Below are positions 8,206-15,957 of a stretch of 64,000 nucleotides of DNA, piece after piece (within the stretch, counting starts at the first letter, position 1; each line of letters begins with the position of its first letter). The DNA is taken from NCBI GenBank assembly GCA_025059995.1, contig JANXCF010000002.1, forward strand, positions 124,001 through 188,000, given 5' to 3'. Both the position numbers and the translations under genes were made by a program. The notes under the pieces were generated by a model. That model worked only from the letters and a program-made list of their open reading frames with translations, did no database searches and was not told where the DNA came from. The stretch is from Leptospiraceae bacterium (GTDB lineage Bacteria > Spirochaetota > Leptospiria > Leptospirales > Leptonemataceae).

Positions 8206-10311
8206 ATGAAAGCGAAATCTCGTATTTCTCAAAATTCTCGTTTAATATCCGAAATCCCTGTGGAAGTATTATCAGGCTTGGGAGAAGCTAAAAAAAAAGC
8301 CTTAGATAAAATTGGCATTCATACGATTGAAGATCTTTTGTATTTTTTCCCACGAAGGTATGTGGATCGAAGTTTCCACGAGGAGTTTTTCTTGAAGGAA
8401 GGAAACATAACTTTGATTGTAAAAGTTCAATCTTCGTTTTTGGCTCATGGCAGAAAATCCCGCTTGATGGTTCAATGTAAAACCCTAAAAGGAAATTCCT
8501 TGACACTAATATTTTTTAATGGTTTACAATATTATCGATATGCCTTTCAAAAAGAAAAAAATTATGTGGTTTCAGGAAAATTAGAAATCTATAAAGGTTC
8601 TTATCACATGATTCATCCAGAAGTAGAAGCAATCGACGAAGAAGATATTCACCAAGCTATACACAGCGGAGGAATTATCCCAATTTATTCTACAACAGAA
8701 GCTCTAAAAAAAGTAGGTTTAGATAGTCGAGGTTTTCGAAGGTTGATACATCAAGTTCTACAAAAGATCGAAATGGAATGGGTGGTTCCTGAGATCTTCC
8801 CAGAAGAAATTCGAAAAAAATACAAACTCCCATCTCGAAAAGATGCCATCAAGCAAATCCATTATCCTGAATCAAGAGAGTCTTATAGAATTGCCAACAG
8901 AACATTAAAGTTCGAGGAGTTGTTTCTATTTGGTGTTTTGATTCATAAGAAAAAAGAAACTCGAAAGTCTTTTCCCAGACAAGTTTATCCTCTATCTTTT
9001 GGAGAAAGCAAACTTTTCGAAATCCTAAAAAAGAATCTTCCGTTTGAGTTAACAAACGGACAACAACAAGCCATACAAAAGATGCTCGAAGGTTCTAAAC
9101 GTCCCTATATGTCGGCATTTTTGCTTCAAGGGGATGTAGGTTCTGGGAAAACCCTTGTGGCTTTTTCAGTAGCTCTGCATTATATCGAAAAAGGATATCA
9201 AGTAGCTCTGATGGCACCAACGGAACTCTTGGCTCGCCAACATTACAATACTTTATCCACTTTACCGGGTTTTATTCCTGGGGTGCAATTAGATCTCCTC
9301 ACAGGTTCAGAAACCAAAAAAAATAAAGAAATTGTATTGGATCGGATCAAACGGGGTGATAGTAACTTTATTATTGGAACCCATAGCTTGATTGAACCTA
9401 ATGTGGAGTTTCATTCATTAGGATTGGTTATCATCGACGAACAACATCGATTTGGCGTGCAACAACGGGAAAACCTACGTCAAAAAGGGAAAAACCCAGA
9501 TTTGATTGCCATGACAGCAACACCCATTCCAAGGTCCTTGTGCTTAACTATTTTTGGAGACTTGGAGTTAGTGTATCTCAAAGAAAAACCTGCGGGGAGA
9601 AAACCCGTCAAAACCATGTGGTTAAGAGAACACCAACGAGAAGGACTTTATAAATCCATCAGAAAGTATCTCCAACAAGGAAGACAGTGTTATATTGTTT
9701 ATCCAGTCATTGAGGAATCAGAAAAGCTGGATTTGAAGGCAGCAACCGAAGCCTATGAGGAGTTAAAAACCCAAATCTTTCCTGAGTTTCGCGTAGAACT
9801 CATTCACGGAAGAATGAAGCCCGAGGAACGAGATAAAATCATGAGGGATTTTCGAAATGGCAAAGTCCATATTTTAGTAAGCACAACTGTGATTGAAGTG
9901 GGAGTTGATGTTCCCAATGCTACTATAATGGTGATTGAAAATGCAGAAAGATTTGGGCTTTCACAACTTCATCAACTACGAGGAAGGGTTGGTCGCGGAA
10001 CAGAAGAGTCTTTTTGTGTTTTGGTGTCGAATAGTGATTCTTCGGCTGCGAAAGCGCGACTACAGGCCATCGTAGAAATACAAGATGGTTTTGAATTGGC
10101 TGAGATTGATCTTAAAATCCGAGGACCTGGCGAGTTATTGGGAACAAAGCAACATGGACTTCCTGATTTTCGTTTATCGGATTTTGTGAAGGATCGAAAA
10201 TTAATGGAAATAGCTTATAGTGAAGCCACTCAATATCCTCACATTAACGAAGAAGCCATTAAGTTTTTGAAGAAGAGTTTTTCTGAGGGTGTGATGGTGT
10301 TTCCCAATTAG
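8206..10311 (+). CDS. recG: ATP-dependent DNA helicase RecG
   Basis: RecG remodels stalled replication forks and branched recombination intermediates. This 701-residue protein is full length for the family. An N-terminal wedge/OB region starts with SGLGEAKKKALDKIGI, a helix-hairpin-helix-like entry typical of RecG. Walker A is GDVGSGKT (about 309-316), motif II is DEQH (about 411-414) followed by RFGVQQR, motif III is TATPIPRSL (about 437-445) and motif VI is LRGRVGRG (about 591-599). The C-terminal TRG-like segment includes LKIRGPGELLGTKQHG. No Shine-Dalgarno sequence is visible before the ATG. The last 53 bases overlap the convergent DUF2892 gene. Confidence 0.96.
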   Translation: MKAKSRISQNSRLISEIPVEVLSGLGEAKKKALDKIGIHTIEDLLYFFPRRYVDRSFHEEFFLKEGNITLIVKVQSSFLAHGRKSRLMVQCKTLKGNSLTLIFFNGLQYYRYAFQKEKNYVVSGKLEIYKGSYHMIHPEVEAIDEEDIHQAIHSGGIIPIYSTTEALKKVGLDSRGFRRLIHQVLQKIEMEWVVPEIFPEEIRKKYKLPSRKDAIKQIHYPESRESYRIANRTLKFEELFLFGVLIHKKKETRKSFPRQVYPLSFGESKLFEILKKNLPFELTNGQQQAIQKMLEGSKRPYMSAFLLQGDVGSGKTLVAFSVALHYIEKGYQVALMAPTELLARQHYNTLSTLPGFIPGVQLDLLTGSETKKNKEIVLDRIKRGDSNFIIGTHSLIEPNVEFHSLGLVIIDEQHRFGVQQRENLRQKGKNPDLIAMTATPIPRSLCLTIFGDLELVYLKEKPAGRKPVKTMWLREHQREGLYKSIRKYLQQGRQCYIVYPVIEESEKLDLKAATEAYEELKTQIFPEFRVELIHGRMKPEERDKIMRDFRNGKVHILVSTTVIEVGVDVPNATIMVIENAERFGLSQLHQLRGRVGRGTEESFCVLVSNSDSSAAKARLQAIVEIQDGFELAEIDLKIRGPGELLGTKQHGLPDFRLSDFVKDRKLMEIAYSEATQYPHINEEAIKFLKKSFSEGVMVFPN

Positions 10312-10504
10312 ATTTCGGAAGTTCACAACTTCCTGTTATAAAGTAATCCCAACATGTGTATTTTGGAAAGATACCTCGAAGAATGGGGATGAAACCCACC
10401 ATCCCCCACCAACTTTCATATCGAAAACCAATCCAATAGATCAAAAAAAGACCAATCAAAATCTTAGCAATTCGATCAAAAGAATCAATGTGTCTTTCTA
10501 ACAT
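10259..10504 (-). CDS. DUF2892 (YgaP-like) small membrane protein, second copy
   Basis: This 81-residue protein starts at the ATG at 10504, one base after the stop of the upstream paralogue, so translation is probably coupled. The sequence IDSFDRIAKILIGLFLIYWIG followed by SWWGMVGFIPILRGIF matches the DUF2892 pattern of two membrane helices with a WWG turn. The C-terminal part (KYTCWDYFITGSCELPKSNW onward) is a hydrophilic extension, and its final 53 bases overlap the 3' end of recG. DUF2892 domains occur alone or fused to rhodanese (YgaP), and their role is unresolved. Confidence 0.7.
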   Translation of the reverse strand: MLERHIDSFDRIAKILIGLFLIYWIGFRYESWWGMVGFIPILRGIFPKYTCWDYFITGSCELPKSNWETPSHPQKNSSSKT

Positions 10505-10505
10505 G

Positions 10506-10688
10506 TTAAGATTTATTTGTTTTGATATTAAACGGAAGATAAGCAGGGCACCAACCAATAGCTCCTGTCAATAGGGGAATGAGTCCTACGGCTCCCCACC
10601 AACTTTGATACACAAAACCTATCACAATGATCACCAGACCTACAACCACACGAATAATTCGATCTACTGTTCCAACATTCCTTTGCAT
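10506..10688 (-). CDS. DUF2892 (YgaP-like) small membrane protein, first copy
   Basis: This is a 60-residue protein. I start it at the ATG at 10688 because a clear GGAGG lies six bases upstream; the longer frame to 10715 would put this ribosome-binding site inside the gene. It shows the DUF2892 layout: NVGTVDRIIRVVVGLVIIVIG, then SWWGAVGLIPLLTGAIGWCPAYLPF, giving two short membrane helices and the conserved CPAY segment near the end. It is followed directly by a paralogue (TAA-C-ATG junction) and is divergent from the sugar dehydrogenase lipoprotein gene. Confidence 0.8.
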   Translation of the reverse strand: MQRNVGTVDRIIRVVVGLVIIVIGFVYQSWWGAVGLIPLLTGAIGWCPAYLPFNIKTNKS

Positions 10689-10782
10689 CTTAGTCCTCCA
10701 TTCTTTAAATGACAATCAAATTTATAAAAAAAATAAACAAAAATCATTGGAACGAATAGTGAAAAATATTTAAATGGAATTC

Positions 10783-12030
10783 ATGAAAACTAAATTTTTT
10801 CTGATGGGAATTTTGCTTTTTTTGATGGGTATTATAAGTTCTTGTCAATGGATACAAAATCAAATCATTGAAATTTTCACACCTGAATATACAGCTCAAT
10901 CTCGTGAGTTTGCACCTTTGTTCGAAGGAAAAGATACCCAAAGAAAAAAAATCCTGATTCAACTTCAACCCATAATTTCAGGATTACCGCAAATCACTTC
11001 CATAGCTGAGTTTCCTTTGGATTCCCAGTTTCTTTTTGTTACCATCAAGACGGGGGAAATGATGGTATATAATACCAAAAATCAATCATATCTTTTGAAA
11101 AAGTTTGATGTTTTAACTTCATCTGAACAAGGGCTTTTGGGGATTGCTTTTCATCCTAACTTTAAAGAAAATCGACTCTTATACCTTCATTACTCTGTAG
11201 AGATTGAAAAGAAAAAATACGGAAGGATTTCGGAATTTGTATTATCACCTTCAAAAACAAAAAAAGGATTTCCTTATGAACTCGAAAGAGAGCGAGTTCT
11301 TTTAGAAGTTCAACAACCTTATTCTAATCATAACGGAGGGCATTTAGAATTCGGCCCCGATGGTTTTTTATACATTGGATTAGGGGATGGTGGATGGCGA
11401 GATGATCCTATGAACCACTCCCAAAATCCAAGAACTTTGCTTGGAGCTATGCTTCGAATTGATGTTAAGCCTTCGAAGGACAAACCCTACTCCATTCCTT
11501 TCGACAATCCTTTTCGTTTTAATCCTGATTGGAGAGAAGAAATCTTTGCCATCGGACTTCGAAACCCCTGGAAGTATAGTTTCGATCCCCGATCCAAACG
11601 TTTGATTGTTGCCGATGTGGGACAAGATGCATTCGAAGAAATTTCGATTGTAGAAAAAGGAAAAAATTATGGATGGCGCATCAAAGAAGGTTTTTCATGC
11701 TATCTAGATAAACAGTTCTGCAGTCGCACAGATTTGGTGGATCCTATCTACGTTTATGACCACTCCGAAGGACAATCCATCACAGGAGGGTATGTTTATA
11801 TGTCGGATGAAATCCCTGAACTCAAGTTTAAGTATATCTTTGGTGATTTCGTTCAAGGTAGAATCTGGGCAATAGAGCTACCCGAAACAAATGAAAAAAT
11901 CAGAGAAGATCAAGTATATAGTTTAGGTAAGTGGCCCATTTTGATTTCTACTTTTGGAATCACTTCTCGAGGTGAAGTTTTGGTTGGGGATTTCAAAACA
12001 GGAAAAATCTTTCGTATAACGAAAAAATAA
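10783..12030 (+). CDS. PQQ-dependent sugar (glucose/sorbosone) dehydrogenase-like lipoprotein
   Basis: This 415-residue protein is a six-bladed beta-propeller of the GSDH/YliI family, which oxidises aldose sugars outside the cytoplasm using pyrroloquinoline quinone. The key segment NHNGGHLEFGPDGFLYIGLG contains the candidate catalytic His183. ITGGYVY and the repeated DVGQDAFEEIS and NYGWR segments are typical of the fold. The N-terminus (MKTKFFLMGI, hydrophobic core, then SSC with C21) looks like a spirochaetal lipoprotein signal, placing it on a membrane surface. I prefer the ATG at 10783; one three codons upstream (10774) is possible. PQQ biosynthesis genes are not visible here, so actual PQQ use is uncertain. 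Confidence 0.85.
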   Translation: MKTKFFLMGILLFLMGIISSCQWIQNQIIEIFTPEYTAQSREFAPLFEGKDTQRKKILIQLQPIISGLPQITSIAEFPLDSQFLFVTIKTGEMMVYNTKNQSYLLKKFDVLTSSEQGLLGIAFHPNFKENRLLYLHYSVEIEKKKYGRISEFVLSPSKTKKGFPYELERERVLLEVQQPYSNHNGGHLEFGPDGFLYIGLGDGGWRDDPMNHSQNPRTLLGAMLRIDVKPSKDKPYSIPFDNPFRFNPDWREEIFAIGLRNPWKYSFDPRSKRLIVADVGQDAFEEISIVEKGKNYGWRIKEGFSCYLDKQFCSRTDLVDPIYVYDHSEGQSITGGYVYMSDEIPELKFKYIFGDFVQGRIWAIELPETNEKIREDQVYSLGKWPILISTFGITSRGEVLVGDFKTGKIFRITKK

Positions 12031-12032
12031 AG

Positions 12033-13514
12033 TTATTCTGCTTGTCCTAAACTAAAACCACGAACACCATCGATGAGATAGAGATTTTGGACTTTAACTA
12101 CTTCAAATCCCGAATCGTAGAGTATCGAAATCAATTTTAAGATTTCTTCTTTTTTGACGGCTACATACGAATCTTCTACATTCGACTCGATTGACTTTTT
12201 AGAGATAAATCGGCAGCGCCAATAGTTAGAACAAAAAGTCTCGGTGAACTCATTCGGGTAAACTTTCATGCCTCTATTGGTTATCATTTTTAATCGTAGT
12301 TCTGTGTTGTGTTTCGTAATGTTTGTCAGTTTTTCTCCTAACTCAGAAGCTTCGCCAAAATAATCAATAAAAATATCAACTCCAACCAGTTCTTTATTTG
12401 TGGTTTTCCTTTTGTACGGGAAGAAGGGAATACCTTTGCCTAATTTTTCATAGTTTGCGGGTTTAAGAATTTTTGGTTGTTCGCGATGTTTGATACGTTC
12501 AATCACTGCATGAGTGAATTCTTCAGTACTTACTTTCTTTTTGCTGATACCATCTTGGTAAATATCTGCTGTGTGGATGCCATCTTCAATGGTTTTCAAC
12601 CATGCATTATGAATGATTTTTGCATGCTCTCCAAAACCCATATGAACCAACATCATGATCCCTGCATTTAATAAACCTGATGGATTGGCGATATTTTTCC
12701 CTGCTATATCGGGAGCTGAGCCGTGTATGGCTTCAAACATAGCGAGGCGATCACCAATATTAGCAGAACCCCCCATTCCTACTGAACCTGCTATTTGTGC
12801 CACTAAATCAGAAAGAATATCTCCATATAGGTTCATAGTCACTACAATATCGTATTTCTCTGGGCGATCCGCTAAATGCGCTGCGCCAATATCAATGATT
12901 TGAGAGTTGCTTTCAATATCAGGGTACTCTTTGGAAATTTCTTGAAACACGCTCTGAAACAAACCATCAGAATGTTTCATAATATTGTCTTTCACCATAC
13001 ATGTGACTTTTTTTCTATTATAAGCTCTGGCATATTCAAAAGCATATCGAATGATTTTTTCTGAGCCGGGATACGTAATTAGCTTGAGGGTTTCTACAAC
13101 CTCTGATGTTTGTTGGTATTCTATTCCTGCATATAAATCCTCTTCGTTTTCCCTAATGATAACAATATCCAAGTTTGGATGTCGGGTAAAAACGAAAGGA
13201 TGATAGGAAACACAAGGACGTACATTAGCATACAAGCCAAATGTTTTTCGAATTGTAACATTTAGGCTTTTATAGCCTGAGCCTCTGGGTGTAGTTATGG
13301 GAGATTTAAAAAAAATTTTGTTTTTTTTCAAGACTTCCCAGTCTTTTGGCTTAATCCCAGAAAGGTATCCTTCGTAGTATGCTTTTTCGCCAATTTCAAT
13401 AAATTCATAATTCAAGGGAACTTCAGCAGCATCGAAGATTTTCAAAACAGACTTCATGATCTCTGGACCGATACCATCACCTAAGGAAACAGTAATAGTA
13501 GTAAAGTTTTGCAT
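12033..13514 (-). CDS. icd: Isocitrate dehydrogenase, long (Thermus/Rickettsia-type) form
   Basis: This protein converts isocitrate to 2-oxoglutarate in the TCA cycle. Its 493 residues belong to the isocitrate/isopropylmalate dehydrogenase family: GDGIGPEI near the N-terminus, TPRGSGYKSLNVTIRK (substrate loop with the Ser/Asn/Arg contacts), ENEEDLYAGIEY, VKDNIMKHSDG with the catalytic Lys, and GDILSDLVAQIAGSVG with the metal-binding aspartates. The extra C-terminal domain of about 140 residues (from KPANYEKLGKG on) distinguishes the Thermus/Rickettsia-type enzyme from the shorter E. coli Icd and from LeuB. It is convergent with the sugar dehydrogenase gene, with only two bases between stop codons. 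Cofactor preference (NADP) is inferred from the subfamily. Confidence 0.9.
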   Translation of the reverse strand: MQNFTTITVSLGDGIGPEIMKSVLKIFDAAEVPLNYEFIEIGEKAYYEGYLSGIKPKDWEVLKKNKIFFKSPITTPRGSGYKSLNVTIRKTFGLYANVRPCVSYHPFVFTRHPNLDIVIIRENEEDLYAGIEYQQTSEVVETLKLITYPGSEKIIRYAFEYARAYNRKKVTCMVKDNIMKHSDGLFQSVFQEISKEYPDIESNSQIIDIGAAHLADRPEKYDIVVTMNLYGDILSDLVAQIAGSVGMGGSANIGDRLAMFEAIHGSAPDIAGKNIANPSGLLNAGIMMLVHMGFGEHAKIIHNAWLKTIEDGIHTADIYQDGISKKKVSTEEFTHAVIERIKHREQPKILKPANYEKLGKGIPFFPYKRKTTNKELVGVDIFIDYFGEASELGEKLTNITKHNTELRLKMITNRGMKVYPNEFTETFCSNYWRCRFISKKSIESNVEDSYVAVKKEEILKLISILYDSGFEVVKVQNLYLIDGVRGFSLGQAE

Positions 13515-13671
13515 ATTCTCTTGATTATTCAGAATTTATTCTTTAAGTCTTGAATTTTTATATATAAACTTTCCGTCAATTAATTTAATTAAAATATAAA
13601 ATTCGTTTTGTATAATTAAATTGATTTAAAATTTAGTAGATGATAAAGAGTTATGATATTTTTATTCTTAC

Positions 13672-14889
13672 ATGTTTATTGGTTTTTTATATTCACTTAG
13701 GAAAGAAAAAATTCCCGTTTCGTTGATAGAATTTTTGGATTTATTAAAGGTTTTATGGGAGCTCCACCAACAAAATGAAGCTTTGACCCTGGAAAGATTC
13801 TTCTTGATTAGCCGTTCCCTTTTAGTGAAGGACACAAAGTTTTATGATAAGTTTTATCAGGTTTTTTATTCTTACTTTGGTCAAATCCAAAAATTGGACA
13901 TCTCGAAAATAGAAGATATAATTCAAAATTGGCTCAGCTCTATTCATGGAGAAGTTTCTCTTATTCAAGAACAAAAAATTTATCTAACAAAAGAAATTTT
14001 CGAAGAATTAAAAAAACGACTCGAACAACAAAAAGAAGAACACCATGGGGGAAGTTTTTGGATAGGAACAAGAGGGAGCTCACCCTTTGGACAATGTGGT
14101 GCACCTACTCAAGGTATCCGAATGGGGGATTTTTCTACCTCAAGGCTTGCTATCGAAAAATATGCATCCTCAAACTATGAGGATTATAATCCCAATGAAG
14201 TTTTTAATGTTCGGCAATACAAAGTGGCATTAAAAAAATTACGAAAACTCCAAAAAGCAGGTAATTTGGTTCTGAATATAAAAGAAAGTGTGAAGAAAAC
14301 CTCTGAAAACTTAGGAGACCCTTGGCTCGTCTTTGAACGTTTGAAGAAAAATCAGATTTCTTTGATTCTGCTTATGGACGTAGGTGGTAGCATGACGCCT
14401 TTTCAGAATTTAGTGAATCGTTTTTTTAGTGCCTGCTATAAACTTCAGTATTTCAAAGAATTTCATCATTTTTATTTTCACAATACAATTTATGAGTGGA
14501 TTTTCTATCATGCAAACTTCAAGAAGAAAATACATATCGAAGATTTTTATAAAAAGTTTCAGAAAAACTACCACGTCATCATCGTAGGGGATGCCTGTAT
14601 GAATCCTTATGAGCTTTACGATAAACAACATGCTTTTTTTGAATATTATTATCTTACTGATAAAGTTCTTACTCAAGAAGAATTACAAAAAGTCTCATCG
14701 ACAATAAAAAATAGTTATCAACGGTTAAGAGAATTCAAAAAACACTTTCCTAAATCTGTCTGGCTTAATCCTCTACGAGAATTCCAATGGGATCACGAAA
14801 CCATTGATGCCATTCGAGGCATTTTTCCTATGTTTTTTTTAAACCTCAATGGAATTGAGAGAGCTATTGAAACACTATTAAAATCCTAA
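13672..14889 (+). CDS. CoxE-like von Willebrand factor A domain protein
   Basis: This 405-residue cytosolic protein has a helical N-terminal half and a C-terminal VWA domain whose metal site reads DVGGSM (D236 to S240; the usual DxSxS is here DxGxS). HFYFHNTIYEWIF and the following region match the CoxE/YehP-type VWA family. These proteins normally work with a MoxR-type AAA+ ATPase as chaperone-like metal-insertion or remodelling pairs. No MoxR gene is next to it, so the partner must be elsewhere or absent. Its stop lies one base from the stop of convergent ilvE. The upstream 157 bases, shared with divergent icd, are very AT-rich and contain no promoter I can defend. Confidence 0.75.
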   Translation: MFIGFLYSLRKEKIPVSLIEFLDLLKVLWELHQQNEALTLERFFLISRSLLVKDTKFYDKFYQVFYSYFGQIQKLDISKIEDIIQNWLSSIHGEVSLIQEQKIYLTKEIFEELKKRLEQQKEEHHGGSFWIGTRGSSPFGQCGAPTQGIRMGDFSTSRLAIEKYASSNYEDYNPNEVFNVRQYKVALKKLRKLQKAGNLVLNIKESVKKTSENLGDPWLVFERLKKNQISLILLMDVGGSMTPFQNLVNRFFSACYKLQYFKEFHHFYFHNTIYEWIFYHANFKKKIHIEDFYKKFQKNYHVIIVGDACMNPYELYDKQHAFFEYYYLTDKVLTQEELQKVSSTIKNSYQRLREFKKHFPKSVWLNPLREFQWDHETIDAIRGIFPMFFLNLNGIERAIETLLKS

Positions 14890-14890
14890 A

Positions 14891-15814
14891 CTAACCATAA
14901 ACAGGAACAACCCAATGGGAATATTCGGGATCTTCCCCATAAACAATCTTTTCATATTTTTCTTTTAGAAGTTTTGTGATAGGACCGATCTCACCATTTC
15001 CGATCACTCGTCGATCAATCTCAGCGATCCAAGCCACTTGAGCACCCGTGCCAGTGAAAAATACCTCATCGGCGATGTAAAGTTCCGAACGAGAAATATC
15101 ACGAATTTCAACGGGGATGTGTTCTCTTCTAGCAATCTCGAGAACACTTCTTCTCGTAATTCCTTCTAAGATGGCGGAATGATTAGGAGGGGTTGAAAGA
15201 ACTCCATCTCTTACGATAAATATGTTTTCAGCACTTCCTTCGCTCACATAACCACGATGATCTAAAAAAATGGCTTCATCGAAACCATTTTGTAAGGCTT
15301 CGGATTTTGCTAAGGCAGAATTCGCATAACCACCAGATACCTTAGCCCGAGTGGGAATAATGTTATCATCAATCCTTCGCCAACTCGAGATCATTACTCG
15401 AAGCCCACGGTTTGTATCCAAATAATCATCAAGAAGAAGGGAATATACCGAAAAAGAATCTTCTACATCATGTAGACTTGGAGACAACCTCAAAGCCGAT
15501 TTGTAAATAAAAGGACGAAAATATATGTTGGATTTGTATTGATTTCGTATTGTTAATTCTTTTAAAATATTTACCATTTCTTCTATGGAATATTTGGGTT
15601 TCATTTGCATAATCTTTGCACTATTATGAAGCCTTTTAAAATGATCATAAGGTCGAAATAAAAACACATTATCTTTCTTAGAATTGTAATAACCTCGAAT
15701 TCCACCAAATACCATTGTGCCATATTGGAGAGCATGAGTCATGATATTAATAGTGCATTCACGTAGTGGTCGAAATTCACCTTCATGGAAAGCAATGGAA
15801 TTCAGATCAGGCAT
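14891..15814 (-). CDS. ilvE: Branched-chain amino acid aminotransferase
   Basis: This PLP enzyme of fold type IV transfers the amino group between glutamate and the 2-oxo acids of Leu, Ile and Val. In its 307 residues, YFRPFIYKS (about 98-106), RAKVSGGYANSALAKSEA with the Schiff-base Lys158, DHRGYVSEGSAENIFIV with Glu192, LEGITRRSVLEIA and VFFTGTGAQV (the phosphate-binding end) match IlvE closely. D-amino acid aminotransferase and aminodeoxychorismate lyase share the fold but not the full set of motifs. Upstream, TTGTCATT occurs twice with an 11-base period (15831-15849). The gene is divergent from the chemoreceptor and tail-to-tail with the VWA gene. Confidence 0.93.
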   Translation of the reverse strand: MPDLNSIAFHEGEFRPLRECTINIMTHALQYGTMVFGGIRGYYNSKKDNVFLFRPYDHFKRLHNSAKIMQMKPKYSIEEMVNILKELTIRNQYKSNIYFRPFIYKSALRLSPSLHDVEDSFSVYSLLLDDYLDTNRGLRVMISSWRRIDDNIIPTRAKVSGGYANSALAKSEALQNGFDEAIFLDHRGYVSEGSAENIFIVRDGVLSTPPNHSAILEGITRRSVLEIARREHIPVEIRDISRSELYIADEVFFTGTGAQVAWIAEIDRRVIGNGEIGPITKLLKEKYEKIVYGEDPEYSHWVVPVYG

Positions 15815-15830
15815 AAAATCAAAATTTCTG

Positions 15831-15849
15831 TTGTCATTGTATTGTCATT
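15831..15849. repeat. Short direct repeat upstream of ilvE, possible operator
   Basis: TTGTCATT occurs at 15831-15838 and again at 15842-15849, an 11-base period close to one helical turn. The repeats are 17 bases upstream of the ilvE start on the opposite strand. They could be a protein-binding site, but the units are short and chance is likely enough to keep this tentative. Confidence 0.25.
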
Positions 15850-15957
15850 TGAAATTTTACTTAAAAGAAACTATTTACTTTATTTAAAAAAACTAATTGC
15901 AATCAAATTCAATAATAATTGATTGTTAGGGAAAAGTATTCCAATGAAGGTCAGTTT

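Noticed and set aside
13578-13626. AT-only inverted repeat between icd and the CoxE-like gene (14-bp arms with one G-T, 21-base spacer)
   Set aside because: The arms contain only A and T apart from the mismatch, in a region that is almost pure A/T, so chance pairing is likely. I could not place promoter elements around it.
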